Assembly (NCBI RefSeq): GCF_009618275.1
Contig: NZ_WIAD01000003.1
Span: 1 to 64,000, forward strand
Direction of reading: 5' to 3'
DNA length: 64,000 bases
Origin: Roseimaritima sediminicola
GTDB taxonomy: Bacteria > Planctomycetota > Planctomycetia > Pirellulales > Pirellulaceae
Below, one piece after another: positions 23,852 to 32,388 of the stretch. The position numbers were made by a program, and so were the translations under genes. The notes beneath the pieces are model-generated. The model was not told the origin of the DNA. It did no database searches and saw nothing but the letters and a program-made list of their open reading frames with translations. The first letter of the stretch is position 1. Each line of letters starts with the position of its first letter.

Positions 23852-25027
23852 CTACGCCAGCCGCCAACGAGCTTGGCGGAGGACGGCGTTGGGGTTTTCC
23901 GGGCGGTGCTCGTACCAGACCGTCAACAAGCGGCCGTCCTCCAGCTCGACGGTGCTGGGGTAGCCCAGGTCGCCGCCGTGGCCATCGTCGGAGATCGTGA
24001 TCGGATCGCTCCAGGACTTGCCGCCGTCCTCGCTGACACGGGCCTGATTGCCGAACGGTTTACGGCGGTAGCCATAGGTCATCAGTAACCGGCCATCGCG
24101 GAGCACGGTCAGGAAGGAAGGCAAGCCCCACACGCCGATCGAATGCGGCTCGGACCACGTCTTGCCACCATCGCTGGATTCGGTCTGCAGCGTTTCGCCT
24201 TTGTTGGGCGAATTGTGGTTGCGGATGTGGACCACCAGGCGGCCATCGGGCAGTTCCGCGGCGTGCAGTTCGTGATAGGCGCCGGTGGAATCGCCTTGGC
24301 GAGCCGGAATATCGCTCAGCCATTGCCAACTCTGGCCGTCGTCGGTCGATTGAGCCAGACCCACGCGACGAGGTTTATCCCAGAGCGCGACGCCGGCGTA
24401 CAACAGGCGACCATCGGCGGCTTGAATCGGTCCGTGGGGACTGTTGACGATGCTCGAGTAACGCTCCGACCAAGTCACCCCGCCGTCGGTCGATCGAATC
24501 ATCCACTGCCCCAGTTCCGCCTGCCGTTGTTCGGCGTCGATCCGCTGGTGCACGCCGCGCCAAGCGGCCAGTTTTTCGGCGGACCACGACGAAGCTTCCG
24601 GGTCGGCCAATGCGTTCTGAAACGCTTTCGAGTCATAGGCCAACGAGGTGAAGGTCGTCACCAGTAGCGTGCCCTGAGCGGTTTCCAACACGCCCGCGTC
24701 GCGGTCATCGATGGGTCCATCGAGCAGGGTTCGCGGCCAGGTCCACGTTTCGCCGTTATCAACCGAACGCATCATGTCCACTCGGCCGAACGGACAGACG
24801 TGTTGTTGCCGCCCACCGGACCACACCACCACCAGCTGGCCATTGGCGCGCCGCGTGAGCGTCGGCCAACCGCAGTAGTACTGCGGTGTCTGGCTGATCG
24901 TGCGGATCGATTCCACTTCGCTGGTGGTGCCAGCCCATGACGGTGAAGGCAAGGAAGCGGCGACCGACAAAGCGGCAGCGGTCTGAGTGAAACGACGGCG
25001 GGAAAGTTTCCAAGACATGAGCGACAT
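23852..25027 (-). CDS. Tat-exported sialidase-family protein
   Basis: A 391-residue exo-alpha-sialidase-like beta-propeller protein. The N-terminus has a twin-arginine signal (SRRRFTQTAAALSVAAS). Asp-box (BNR) repeats are visible: SVDNGETW, STDGGVTW, STDDGQSW, SSDGGKTW and SEDGGKSW. The usual reaction is hydrolysis of terminal sialic acids, but many planctomycete members have unknown substrates. The start is ATG 25027 or 25018; no clear ribosome site distinguishes them. The open frame beyond is repeat translation. It is downstream of a sulfatase gene and separated from it by the 87-bp repeat block. Confidence 0.85.
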   Translation of the reverse strand: MSLMSWKLSRRRFTQTAAALSVAASLPSPSWAGTTSEVESIRTISQTPQYYCGWPTLTRRANGQLVVVWSGGRQQHVCPFGRVDMMRSVDNGETWTWPRTLLDGPIDDRDAGVLETAQGTLLVTTFTSLAYDSKAFQNALADPEASSWSAEKLAAWRGVHQRIDAEQRQAELGQWMIRSTDGGVTWSERYSSIVNSPHGPIQAADGRLLYAGVALWDKPRRVGLAQSTDDGQSWQWLSDIPARQGDSTGAYHELHAAELPDGRLVVHIRNHNSPNKGETLQTESSDGGKTWSEPHSIGVWGLPSFLTVLRDGRLLMTYGYRRKPFGNQARVSEDGGKSWSDPITISDDGHGGDLGYPSTVELEDGRLLTVWYEHRPENPNAVLRQARWRLA

Positions 25028-25086
25028 CTCGCACGGAAGGAAGGAAAGAAGGAAGAAAGGAAGGGAATGTGGCATAGGCTTAGTAG

Positions 25087-25347
25087 CTCGGCTGTCCCAG
25101 CCGAGGGTTGCGCGGTCTACGGCCGCCCGCGGCCGTGCTACGTTCACAGGCTGGAAGCCTATGCCACTGAGGGCTCGGCTGTCCCAGCCGAGGGTTGCGT
25201 GGTCTACGGCCGCCCATGGCCGTGCTACTTTCACAGGCTGGAAGCCTATGCCACTGAGGGCTCGGCTGTCCCAGCCGAGGGTTGCGCGGTCTACGGCCGC
25301 CCGCGGCCGTGCAACGTTCACAGGCTGGAAGCCTATGCCACTGAGGG
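25087..25347. repeat. Three 87-bp tandem units with nested palindromes
   Basis: Units start at 25087, 25174 and 25261 with an exact 87-bp period and few differences. Each holds three hairpins in order: CTCGGCTGTCCCAGCCGAG, a GGCCGCCCGCGGCC-type palindrome, and the 24-bp ACAGGCTGGAAGCCTAT element. It is a multiple of three, so frames stay open through it and extend the sialidase frame artificially. It fills the gap between the sulfatase and sialidase genes. Confidence 0.95.
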
Positions 25348-25359
25348 GAACGGCGACGC

Positions 25360-26823
25360 TTAGAGGTCGTTGTCACGAACGCTGGCCAGCTTGGCCGCCA
25401 GCTTGGCTCGTAACCGCCGGACCGTGTCCTGGTGCTGGGGATGATCGGCCAGATTCGTGTACTGCTGGGGGTCGGCCACGGTATCGAACAGTTCGATGCC
25501 GCCCGAAGCGTCCTCTTTGTACTGGATGTAGGCCCAGCGAGGTTCCCGCAGCAGAAAGCCTTTGCGCATCGGCGCGACACTGAAGACGCTGTCGTGCACG
25601 GTCGCTTCCGGATCATCCAGCAAGACCGAAATGTCGCGGCCCTGAACGTGCTTGGGCACCGGCAAACCGCACAGGCTGGCGACCGTGGGGTACAGGTCCA
25701 ACAGTTCGACCAGGCTGTCGCACACCGCCGGAGCTTTGCCGGGAACACGGATGATCAAGGGCACCCCGGCCGATTCGTCTCGCAACGAAACCTTGGCCCA
25801 AAAATCGTGTTCGCCCAGGTGATAACCGTGATCGCTGGTAAAGATAACGATCGTGTTGTCTTCCAGGTCGGCGTCTTTCAGGGCCTGCATAACCTTGCCC
25901 ACCTGCGCGTCCATGTAGGCGACCGAAGCGTAGTAGCCGCCGACGGCTTTGCGTTGCCGCCGCAGGTCCATCTTCATGTTCTGACTGGTTTTGTAATTGA
26001 TGCCCGCCTTGGGGATATCGTCCCAGTCGCCTTCCACCTTGGGCGGCAGCTCCATCTTGCTGTAGGGTTTAAAGGGGTCGAAGTAGGGTCGCGGGGCCAC
26101 GAAGGGGACGTGAGGACGCACGAAACCGACGCCCAACCAGAACGGTTCATCGCGATGGCTCTGAATCAACTCGCACGCTTTGCGAGCGGTCTTGCCATCG
26201 GAGTGCACTTCGTCGCCGCCATCGGCTTCGACCACTACGAACGTATTGCCTCCGACCGCGGGCTTCTTTCCATCGGGGTTGTTTTCCAGCGTTTCGCCAT
26301 CCCCGGCCGCCTTCCATTCGGGGCCCGGGCTATTGAACCGCTCGGTCCACGAGCGTGGATCGTCCGCCCCGTCGCCCCCGGATTCGATCCCACCGGGCAC
26401 ACCCATGTGAAAGATCTTGCTGACCCGCGCGGCGTAGTAACCGTGGTCCTTGAACAACTGGGACCAGGTTTGGCGGTCGCCGATGCGTTTGCGCGGATTG
26501 CGGTAGCCCAGTTCGCCGCTGGCGTGCGGGTAGTAACCGGACATCAACGAGGCCCGCGAAGGTCCGCAGTAGGTGCCTTGGCAGTAGGCCCGCGTGAACC
26601 GGGTTCCGCTGGCGGCCAACGCGTCGATGTTGGGCGTCTGACAAACCGAATTCCCATAACACGACAAAGCATTCGCCGTCAGGTCGTCCGAGATGATGAA
26701 CAACACGTTCCACTGCGGGTTCGCGGCGCTCTCGGCCGACACGTCCGCGGCGGTTGTGGGATTGCAGGTAAAGAAGCTCAGGGCCAGCCCGAGCACGGGA
26801 AAAATCGCAAAGGTGGTTTTCAT
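25360..26823 (-). CDS. Sulfatase (formylglycine type)
   Basis: A 487-residue S1-family sulfatase, closest in layout to iduronate-2-sulfatase-like enzymes. The signal sequence is at residues 1-27. The metal ligands start in FIISDDL, and the catalytic Cys is C86 in the C-x-P-S-R motif (YCGPSRASLMSG), which an FGE enzyme would convert to formylglycine. Later ligands are in FTSDHGYHLGEH. The substrate is unknown; sulfated polysaccharides are likely. The start is ATG 26823, 17 bp after the stop of the preceding Tat-exported protein; a TTG further upstream is possible. No FGE gene is in the window. Confidence 0.93.
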   Translation of the reverse strand: MKTTFAIFPVLGLALSFFTCNPTTAADVSAESAANPQWNVLFIISDDLTANALSCYGNSVCQTPNIDALAASGTRFTRAYCQGTYCGPSRASLMSGYYPHASGELGYRNPRKRIGDRQTWSQLFKDHGYYAARVSKIFHMGVPGGIESGGDGADDPRSWTERFNSPGPEWKAAGDGETLENNPDGKKPAVGGNTFVVVEADGGDEVHSDGKTARKACELIQSHRDEPFWLGVGFVRPHVPFVAPRPYFDPFKPYSKMELPPKVEGDWDDIPKAGINYKTSQNMKMDLRRQRKAVGGYYASVAYMDAQVGKVMQALKDADLEDNTIVIFTSDHGYHLGEHDFWAKVSLRDESAGVPLIIRVPGKAPAVCDSLVELLDLYPTVASLCGLPVPKHVQGRDISVLLDDPEATVHDSVFSVAPMRKGFLLREPRWAYIQYKEDASGGIELFDTVADPQQYTNLADHPQHQDTVRRLRAKLAAKLASVRDNDL

Positions 26824-26840
26824 CAAGCTGTGTTTTTTTA

Positions 26841-28370
26841 TCAAGCTGTGGTTTTCATTGCGTCGCGGATACGGTCGACCAACGGCGTGGTCGCTTCGTC
26901 GGCAGCTCTCATTTTAAACAGCGAAGCGGCCAGGAAGCGGTCTCGCCACTCGGGGCTGACACCATGGTAATCTTCCAGCACGGCCGAGCTGTACTTGTAG
27001 TCGTGGGAATCGCGTCCTTTCAGAAAAATCAAACGGCGGGCATACGTGACCGCGTCGGCAGGGTTGTTGCCGGCGCGCAAGTAGGCCAGCATCTGCGAAG
27101 CCGCTTGCGGAGCGTTCTGCCCCAGCGTGTGGAACACTTCGTCCAGTTCGACCGGCGACTGCTCGCCGGCGGGCTGCAAAGTGTCGATTCGCAGGTCGGC
27201 CAATTTACCACGATTGAGGGCCGCGTGTCGGAACCGCGATAAAAAGGATGCGTTCTGCAGCAGCAGGTATCGCCGGGTGGCATCGTCGCTGCAGGTTTGA
27301 AACACGTAGTGGATGGCATTGGTCGTGGTCATCGCGTGCAGCGGCACGATGGCCGGTTGCCGCATCGTCAATTCGGCGGCCGCGGCGAACAGCGCGTCGT
27401 AGATCGATTGCACGGCGACGCCGCGGTTCAATTGTTCGACGACCAGCCGAGCGGCGTCTTCGGAAGACACGTCGCGCAGCGCCGCCAGCAGTTCTTCGGT
27501 GGCCGCCGGATCGGCGCGGCCGGCCAACCAGTCGTCTCGAATCTCCTCGGTCCGCTCGCGGTTCAGCCGCCCATCGCGGTCCGCCTCCAGGTCGGCCGTG
27601 GCCGGGTTCGGCTCGCCGCTGTGATTCAGCATCGCGTAGACCAAGCTGCGAACCACCGGCTCGGCATGATGCCAACCGATGGTCTGCAGGGTGCGAAAGC
27701 CGTTGGCCAGATAGATCACCTTGTGCCCGATGCTGCGGAAGTCGCGAGCGGCGAACTCGGCCAAGACATCGAACACGGTGCCGGCGGAATGTCCGCGGCA
27801 CAGTCCGGCCGCCGCCACATCGGCGGCCGACTCGTCCCAGTTCTCGAGCGCCTGACGCATGGCCGCGACCGCTTTGTGGGGACGCGGCACCGCGGATTCG
27901 TCCACCGCCGCCATCGTCCAGTCGCCCTCGCGCACGTCGCGGGCCTGCGAGCTCTTGAAATTGTCCAGCGTCCAGAAGATGGGCAGCCAGCGGTCGGTGT
28001 CGGGAGAGGCCAGCGCCGCCAGGTGCGCCGAGTTGACGACCAATACCGCGTGGAATTTAAAACCCACCGACGGCCGCGGCTGGACATTGCGAATCCCGGC
28101 CAACAACAGCGCCGCGACCGTCTGCCGGTAGGTGACCCGCCCATCGCGCACGCGCCGCGCGACCTCTTCGATCACGCGGTCCCGCGGTGTCTGTTCGATC
28201 AGGCGGATCAGCGGTTCCAGGTCGTCGGCAAACCGTACGCTGTCGGCCGGCAGGTCGACGTCGGCCGCCGACAGCCGCCCAAGAGAATCCAGCCCCGCCA
28301 AGGCTGGCCATGCCGCGGCCGTGGTCGCCGTAGCACCTTTTAGAAACAGCCGTCGCGTTGCAGTGTCCAT
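26841..28370 (-). CDS. Tat-exported protein of unknown function
   Basis: A 509-residue protein with a twin-arginine signal (TRRLFLKGATATTAAAW). The rest is largely alpha-helical and has many His residues (VFQTCSDD...IHYVF, HHAEPVV) but no motif I recognise. It is a planctomycete-type exported protein. It lies 17 bp upstream of the sulfatase, probably in one transcript, so a role in handling sulfated glycans or their products is possible. The upstream extension of the frame is translated repeat sequence. Confidence 0.75.
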   Translation of the reverse strand: MDTATRRLFLKGATATTAAAWPALAGLDSLGRLSAADVDLPADSVRFADDLEPLIRLIEQTPRDRVIEEVARRVRDGRVTYRQTVAALLLAGIRNVQPRPSVGFKFHAVLVVNSAHLAALASPDTDRWLPIFWTLDNFKSSQARDVREGDWTMAAVDESAVPRPHKAVAAMRQALENWDESAADVAAAGLCRGHSAGTVFDVLAEFAARDFRSIGHKVIYLANGFRTLQTIGWHHAEPVVRSLVYAMLNHSGEPNPATADLEADRDGRLNRERTEEIRDDWLAGRADPAATEELLAALRDVSSEDAARLVVEQLNRGVAVQSIYDALFAAAAELTMRQPAIVPLHAMTTTNAIHYVFQTCSDDATRRYLLLQNASFLSRFRHAALNRGKLADLRIDTLQPAGEQSPVELDEVFHTLGQNAPQAASQMLAYLRAGNNPADAVTYARRLIFLKGRDSHDYKYSSAVLEDYHGVSPEWRDRFLAASLFKMRAADEATTPLVDRIRDAMKTTA

Positions 28371-28487
28371 CGTCGATCCTCGTGGTTTTGGGGAGGTAAG
28401 GGGCGGGGGACCATCCTTGTCGGCCGGTAGGGGCGTTGCCGGCAGGTACGGGTCCAATATACCACCGACCGGCAACTCGCCTTTCCA

Positions 28488-28625
28488 GTGGCATAGGCTT
28501 CCAGCCTGTAAACAGTGGCATAGGCTTCCAGCCTGTGAGAGCAGTGGCATAGGCTTCCAGCCTGTGAAAGCAGTGGCATAGGCTTCCAGCCTGTGAAAGC
28601 AGTGGCATAGGCTTCCAGCCTGTGA
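28488..28625. repeat. Array of five 24-bp palindromic elements
   Basis: Copies start at 28488, 28515, 28544, 28573 and 28602, mostly 29 bp apart, in the GTGGCATAGG orientation. Together with the oppositely oriented array at 29215-29325 it brackets one small gene. Spacers are only 3-5 nt. Confidence 0.95.
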
Positions 28626-28686
28626 GATTCCCGTAACGGAACTCGCCAGAGCTCGGCCGGGGCCAATCGTTCGGCGGGTACGTCCC

Positions 28687-28710
28687 CCAAAGTCTGGCGA
28701 CTTCAGATAC
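28687..28710. repeat. CCAAAGTCTGGCGACTT repeat
   Basis: One inverse copy of the GTAGC...TTTGG family, in the 507-bp divergent gap between the Tat-exported protein and the small gene at 28878. The rest of that gap is the array at 28488-28625 and about 170 bp with no visible feature. Confidence 0.7.
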
Positions 28711-28877
28711 CGGGTTAAACTTTGGCGATCCCTTGGATTGGGTAACCAACAGGGGGTCAAACGGGCCCGCAGATCGGCGAGTTCCGAGGATTGATCCTTT
28801 CCCAGTTTGCCTCGGCAAGGTAGAATGACCGCAAGCATTCATTGAACTTTCTGGATGATTCCTTACACGGCTACCCT

Positions 28878-29144
28878 ATGGCGCGCGCAGCAAAAACGAT
28901 CGATCCCAACGCCCCTTTGACGACTCCCGAAGAAAACGTGCTCCGGGTGTTCCGGGAATTTCTGATGCGGCCCGGTCAAATGCTGTGCTTTCACGGCCCG
29001 GACTTGGAAAAGCACCGCACGGCCTTGGAGGCGTTGGCGGACCGCGACCTATTGGTCCGCGAGAGTTTCAAAGGCGGCTACTCGCTGACCCTCGATGGTT
29101 TCGAAGCGATGAAGGCTTGCACGAGCCGCCCCGCAGCCAAGTGA
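28878..29144 (+). CDS. Small winged-helix-like protein
   Basis: An 88-residue basic protein (MARAAKTIDPNAPLTTPEENVL). The pattern of two helices followed by RDLLVRESFKGGYSLTLDGFEAMK resembles a winged-helix DNA-binding fold in which the last hairpin ends a MarR/PadR-type domain. No family is recognised with certainty. I chose the ATG at 28878; an earlier in-frame ATG at 28842 gives 12 more residues. It is flanked on both sides by inverted arrays of the 24-bp repeat. Confidence 0.6.
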   Translation: MARAAKTIDPNAPLTTPEENVLRVFREFLMRPGQMLCFHGPDLEKHRTALEALADRDLLVRESFKGGYSLTLDGFEAMKACTSRPAAK

Positions 29145-29171
29145 CACAAGTAGCGAGGCTGGACATAGTAG

Positions 29172-29190
29172 CTCGGCTGTCCCAGCCGAG
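29172..29190. repeat. CTCGGCTGTCCCAGCCGAG palindrome
   Basis: A single copy of the palindrome that begins each 87-bp unit at 25087. It lies between the small winged-helix-like gene and the array at 29215. Confidence 0.85.
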
Positions 29191-29214
29191 AGCAGCTAAA
29201 AAGTATCACTGCTT

Positions 29215-29325
29215 TCACAGGCTGGAAGCCTATGCCACTGCTTTCACAGGCTGGAAGCCTATGCCACTGCTCTCACAGGCTGGAAGCCTATGCCACTGCT
29301 TTCACAGGCTGGAAGCCTATGCCAC
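29215..29325. repeat. Array of four 24-bp palindromic elements
   Basis: Copies start at 29215, 29244, 29273 and 29302 with a 29-bp period, in the TCACAGGCTGG orientation, opposite to the array at 28488-28625. It fills the gap between convergent genes. Confidence 0.95.
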
Positions 29326-29336
29326 TGTTGCCACTG

Positions 29337-30065
29337 TTAGGCGGCGCCGAAGCTGGGCATGGATTCGATCTCCAGAATCGTTGCCAATGTCTCGCCGATG
29401 CCGGCGAAGGTTTCTTGCCGGATCCGCGTTGCCCGGGCCGCCCAGGCCTGGTTCAGATGGACCTCCACGCCCAGGTATTCGGCGGGGCTGTAACGCTCGC
29501 GCAGTGATTTGATCAAGCTGTCGCGACGGCCGCGTACCGGATAATTGCGGCGGACGCGCACCCAGGGCACTTCGAAGTACAGCTCCTCGTGCCAGTCCAG
29601 GCATAATTCGCGCTCGTCCTCGCGACAGGGATCGTAGACCAGGCCGATGTCGGTGCGACGCGGACCGGATCTGCCCTGCAGCGGAAACGTTCGCACGGCC
29701 AGGTGCACCACATAGGCCGACTTCTGCAACAGGTGTTCGATGGCGCTGTGGACCTGACAACGATAGGGTTCGTAAACGTTCCGAACCAACCGTGTGCGAA
29801 CCGCCTCGGGCAGCCGTTTGGTGTAGCGAGAATACAGTTGTCGGTGGTGCAGCGAATGATTGACATCGATGGCGAGTCGCGAAAACGGGCAGACCAGCAA
29901 CGGTGCATGCGTCTGTGCGGCCAGCTCGCGAGCGGCAGCCAGAGCGGCTAGGTCGTAGCCCAGGGGTGAAGCTAGATCGGTCGCGGCCGATGCGCTGCGG
30001 AAGGCGTCGGCGACGAAGGTGGGAACGCGGTTCCCTCCGTTCTCGCAGGTGATCAGCAAAGACAT
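29337..30065 (-). CDS. N-formylglutamate amidohydrolase-like
   Basis: A 242-residue protein of the FGase fold, starting MSLLITCENGGNRVP, the typical first strand of the family with the metal-binding ENGGNxVP. Later family features are LAIDVNHSLHH, HLAVRTFPLQ and DIGLVYDP. The known reaction is hydrolysis of N-formylglutamate in histidine degradation, but bacterial paralogues act on other N-acyl or glycan-related substrates. The start is ATG 30065; the longer open frame adds non-conserved residues. No histidine-degradation genes are nearby, so the substrate is uncertain. Confidence 0.85.
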   Translation of the reverse strand: MSLLITCENGGNRVPTFVADAFRSASAATDLASPLGYDLAALAAARELAAQTHAPLLVCPFSRLAIDVNHSLHHRQLYSRYTKRLPEAVRTRLVRNVYEPYRCQVHSAIEHLLQKSAYVVHLAVRTFPLQGRSGPRRTDIGLVYDPCREDERELCLDWHEELYFEVPWVRVRRNYPVRGRRDSLIKSLRERYSPAEYLGVEVHLNQAWAARATRIRQETFAGIGETLATILEIESMPSFGAA

Positions 30066-30223
30066 ACTTGCGGCATGCTTTTTGGGTCTTTGAGCTTTTC
30101 TGGCGGAAACCCCGTGGCTGCGTTCGCACAGCCATGCCATCCACTGCATTTTGCGGTAAATTTGGTATTGGTGCCATACAAATCCTGCCGTTTACCCGCC
30201 TTGATCCCCCCAAAAAGCTGCTA

Positions 30224-32386
30224 ATGCTGCTGTTTCATTCGCCCGAACGCTGGATTTGGATGCTAGCTGCGGTGCCGATCCTGCTGTTCTTCCTGCTCAG
30301 GACTCGGCTGCGAAGGCAACCGGCTGCGACGTTAATGTTCTGGGACGAGGTCTTTCCGCAGCGCGAAGCGAGGTCCTTTGGTCGCCGACTGCGACACCCG
30401 CTCAGTCTGTTGCTGCAGCTGCTGTTTCTGACGCTCTTGGTGCTGGCCCTGTTGGACCCGTTGTGGTCCAGCCAGAAACGCACCGGCCGCCAATTGGTGT
30501 TGGTCCTGGACCGCTCGGCCAGCATGTTGGCCACATCGGACGGACGATCGCGATGGGAGCTGGCGATCGAGGCCGCCGGAGAGCATCTGCGTTCGCTTCG
30601 CGCCGGCGAGGAAGTCGCTCTGGTCACCGCCTCGGCCCACCCCGAGTTGGTCGTCAATCTGACCGAGTACGGTCCGGCGGTCGCCGAGACGCTCCAAAGC
30701 CTGCAGCCCACCGAAGCGGCGGCCGATATTGCGGCCGCCATCGAGACGGCGTTTCAGGTGGCCCCGGATCCCCGCCGCCGCGACGTGGTGCTGATCAGCG
30801 ATGGCGGCTGGAACCAAACGTCGCGAGAGTCCATCCAGGAGCGCCCCGGGGTACGGATCCAGCGCGTGGGCTCCAGCGTCGCCAATGCGGCCATTACCCG
30901 TTTCCAAACCCGCCGCTCTCTGACCGATCCCACCGGCTACGCCACTTTGGTCGAAGTCCATTACTTTGCCGACGACGAGCAACCGCTGACCTGCCGGTTG
31001 GTCCTGCAGTTCAATGACCAGTTGTTGGATGTCGTCCCCCTGCAGCTGCAACCCGGACAACCATGGCGGCGTACCTTTACCGAAGCCAGCACCGAGGGCG
31101 GTGTCTTAACGGCCAGCCTGGAAGCCGACGATGGGCTGCGACTGGACAACCACGCCGCGGCGGTTCTGCCCGCTCGGCAAAGCGTGGAAATTAATTTGGT
31201 TCGCCCCGGTGCCACGACCGACCAACCGGCGTCACAGCCGGCCCGCGAAACCGGACAGGCGGAAACCAACGGACAGGCGAAAACCGCCGAGCCGTCACCG
31301 TCCGCCGACGCATCACCGTCCGCCGACACGTCACCGCGGTTCCTCGAGCAGGCGCTGCGAGCGCTGCCGCACGTTCGCCTGGCGGTGACCCCCAAGGCGA
31401 TTCACCCCGCCCCCGTCGGCGGCGTGGCGGTGCTGGACCGAGTCGTACCGGAGTCGCTGCCCGACGGTCCGCTGCTGTTCATCAATCCGCTGGCGGACAG
31501 CCCGTTCTGGACCCTGGGACCACCGCTCGGTGACGCCGTTGTGGAGCAGCCTCGGTCCGCTTCGCCGCTGCTGGCTCACGTGCGACTTCAAAACGTGGCG
31601 GTCCGCGGCGCCCTACCGCTGCGGATGAACCAACCCAGCACGACGCTGTTGCGCACCGCCGACGGCCAGGTGCTGATGGCTTCGTTTGTCGACACCACAG
31701 CCGCTCGCGCCCGCCGCGTGGTCGTGCTCAGCGTTCCGCTCGACCAGACCGACCTGCCACTGCGGGTCGCATTTCCGATCCTGATCGCCAACGCCATCCA
31801 TCACTTGACCGACCACGACCAACACCTGCAGACAGCGCTGCAAACCGGCAGAATCGCCACGTTGTCCGCGGAATTTCTGAACGGTGCTGAACCGTCCGCC
31901 GCATCGTTGCCGGGCGGTTCGGCGGGATCCGACCCGGGGCACGACGGCGAGAGCGTGACCGAAGAGAACACGTCCGATGCCGCGGCCGACGACACCCCGC
32001 CTCGCGTCCAGACGTGGACTCTGGTCGGACCGCTGGCAGACGTTGGCTCCGAGCGGCGAACCGTATCGCAGCCAGAGGATTCCGCGGCACGCTCGTGGCC
32101 GGTCCGCGTCGACGAGCGAGGCGCCACGATCGGACCGCTGTCACGCACCGGGGTGTATGCGATGCGTCCGCCGCGGCGGCAGCGCAGCGCCCAGCAGCGT
32201 TTGCTGGCGGTGAATCTGACCGACCGCCAGGAAAGCGACCTGACGATGTCGCCGGAGGGCGCGTCGCCCGAGCCGGACCAGGACCGGCCCCCGGTGCGGC
32301 GACCGCTGTGGTTCTATCTGGTGCTGCTGGGCGTCGGCCTGATCGTTAGTGAATGGGTGTTGTACCAACGCAGGATGGTCGGTTGA
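30224..32386 (+). CDS. BatA-like membrane protein with VWA domain
   Basis: A 720-residue protein. The first 75 residues are the BatA N-terminal domain with two membrane segments (WIWMLAAVPILLFFLL and LSLLLQLLFLTLLVLALL). A von Willebrand A domain follows with the MIDAS motif DRSAS near residue 95. The long middle part is beta-rich with a Ser/Pro/Asp low-complexity stretch (SADASPSADTSPS), and a last membrane segment lies near the C-terminus (FYLVLLGVGLIVSEWVLY). It is probably a membrane complex component, by analogy with Bat proteins. It lies 2 bp before the next VWA gene, so they are co-translated. Confidence 0.85.
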   Translation: MLLFHSPERWIWMLAAVPILLFFLLRTRLRRQPAATLMFWDEVFPQREARSFGRRLRHPLSLLLQLLFLTLLVLALLDPLWSSQKRTGRQLVLVLDRSASMLATSDGRSRWELAIEAAGEHLRSLRAGEEVALVTASAHPELVVNLTEYGPAVAETLQSLQPTEAAADIAAAIETAFQVAPDPRRRDVVLISDGGWNQTSRESIQERPGVRIQRVGSSVANAAITRFQTRRSLTDPTGYATLVEVHYFADDEQPLTCRLVLQFNDQLLDVVPLQLQPGQPWRRTFTEASTEGGVLTASLEADDGLRLDNHAAAVLPARQSVEINLVRPGATTDQPASQPARETGQAETNGQAKTAEPSPSADASPSADTSPRFLEQALRALPHVRLAVTPKAIHPAPVGGVAVLDRVVPESLPDGPLLFINPLADSPFWTLGPPLGDAVVEQPRSASPLLAHVRLQNVAVRGALPLRMNQPSTTLLRTADGQVLMASFVDTTAARARRVVVLSVPLDQTDLPLRVAFPILIANAIHHLTDHDQHLQTALQTGRIATLSAEFLNGAEPSAASLPGGSAGSDPGHDGESVTEENTSDAAADDTPPRVQTWTLVGPLADVGSERRTVSQPEDSAARSWPVRVDERGATIGPLSRTGVYAMRPPRRQRSAQQRLLAVNLTDRQESDLTMSPEGASPEPDQDRPPVRRPLWFYLVLLGVGLIVSEWVLYQRRMVG

Positions 32387-32388
32387 GT

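Noticed and set aside
25028-25321. N-terminal extension of the sialidase frame
   Set aside because: It encodes exact 29-residue repeats from the 87-bp units and precedes a normal Tat signal, so it is not part of the protein.
25432-26970. 512-codon plus-strand ORF
   Set aside because: Antisense of the sulfatase, whose motifs are unmistakable.
28488-28625. CRISPR-like array
   Set aside because: Repeat units are 24 bp with spacers of only 3-5 nt that are nearly identical. No cas gene is present and the units are palindromic elements that occur elsewhere singly.
29215-29325. Second CRISPR-like array
   Set aside because: Same element as 28488-28625 in reverse orientation, with uniform 5-nt spacers.
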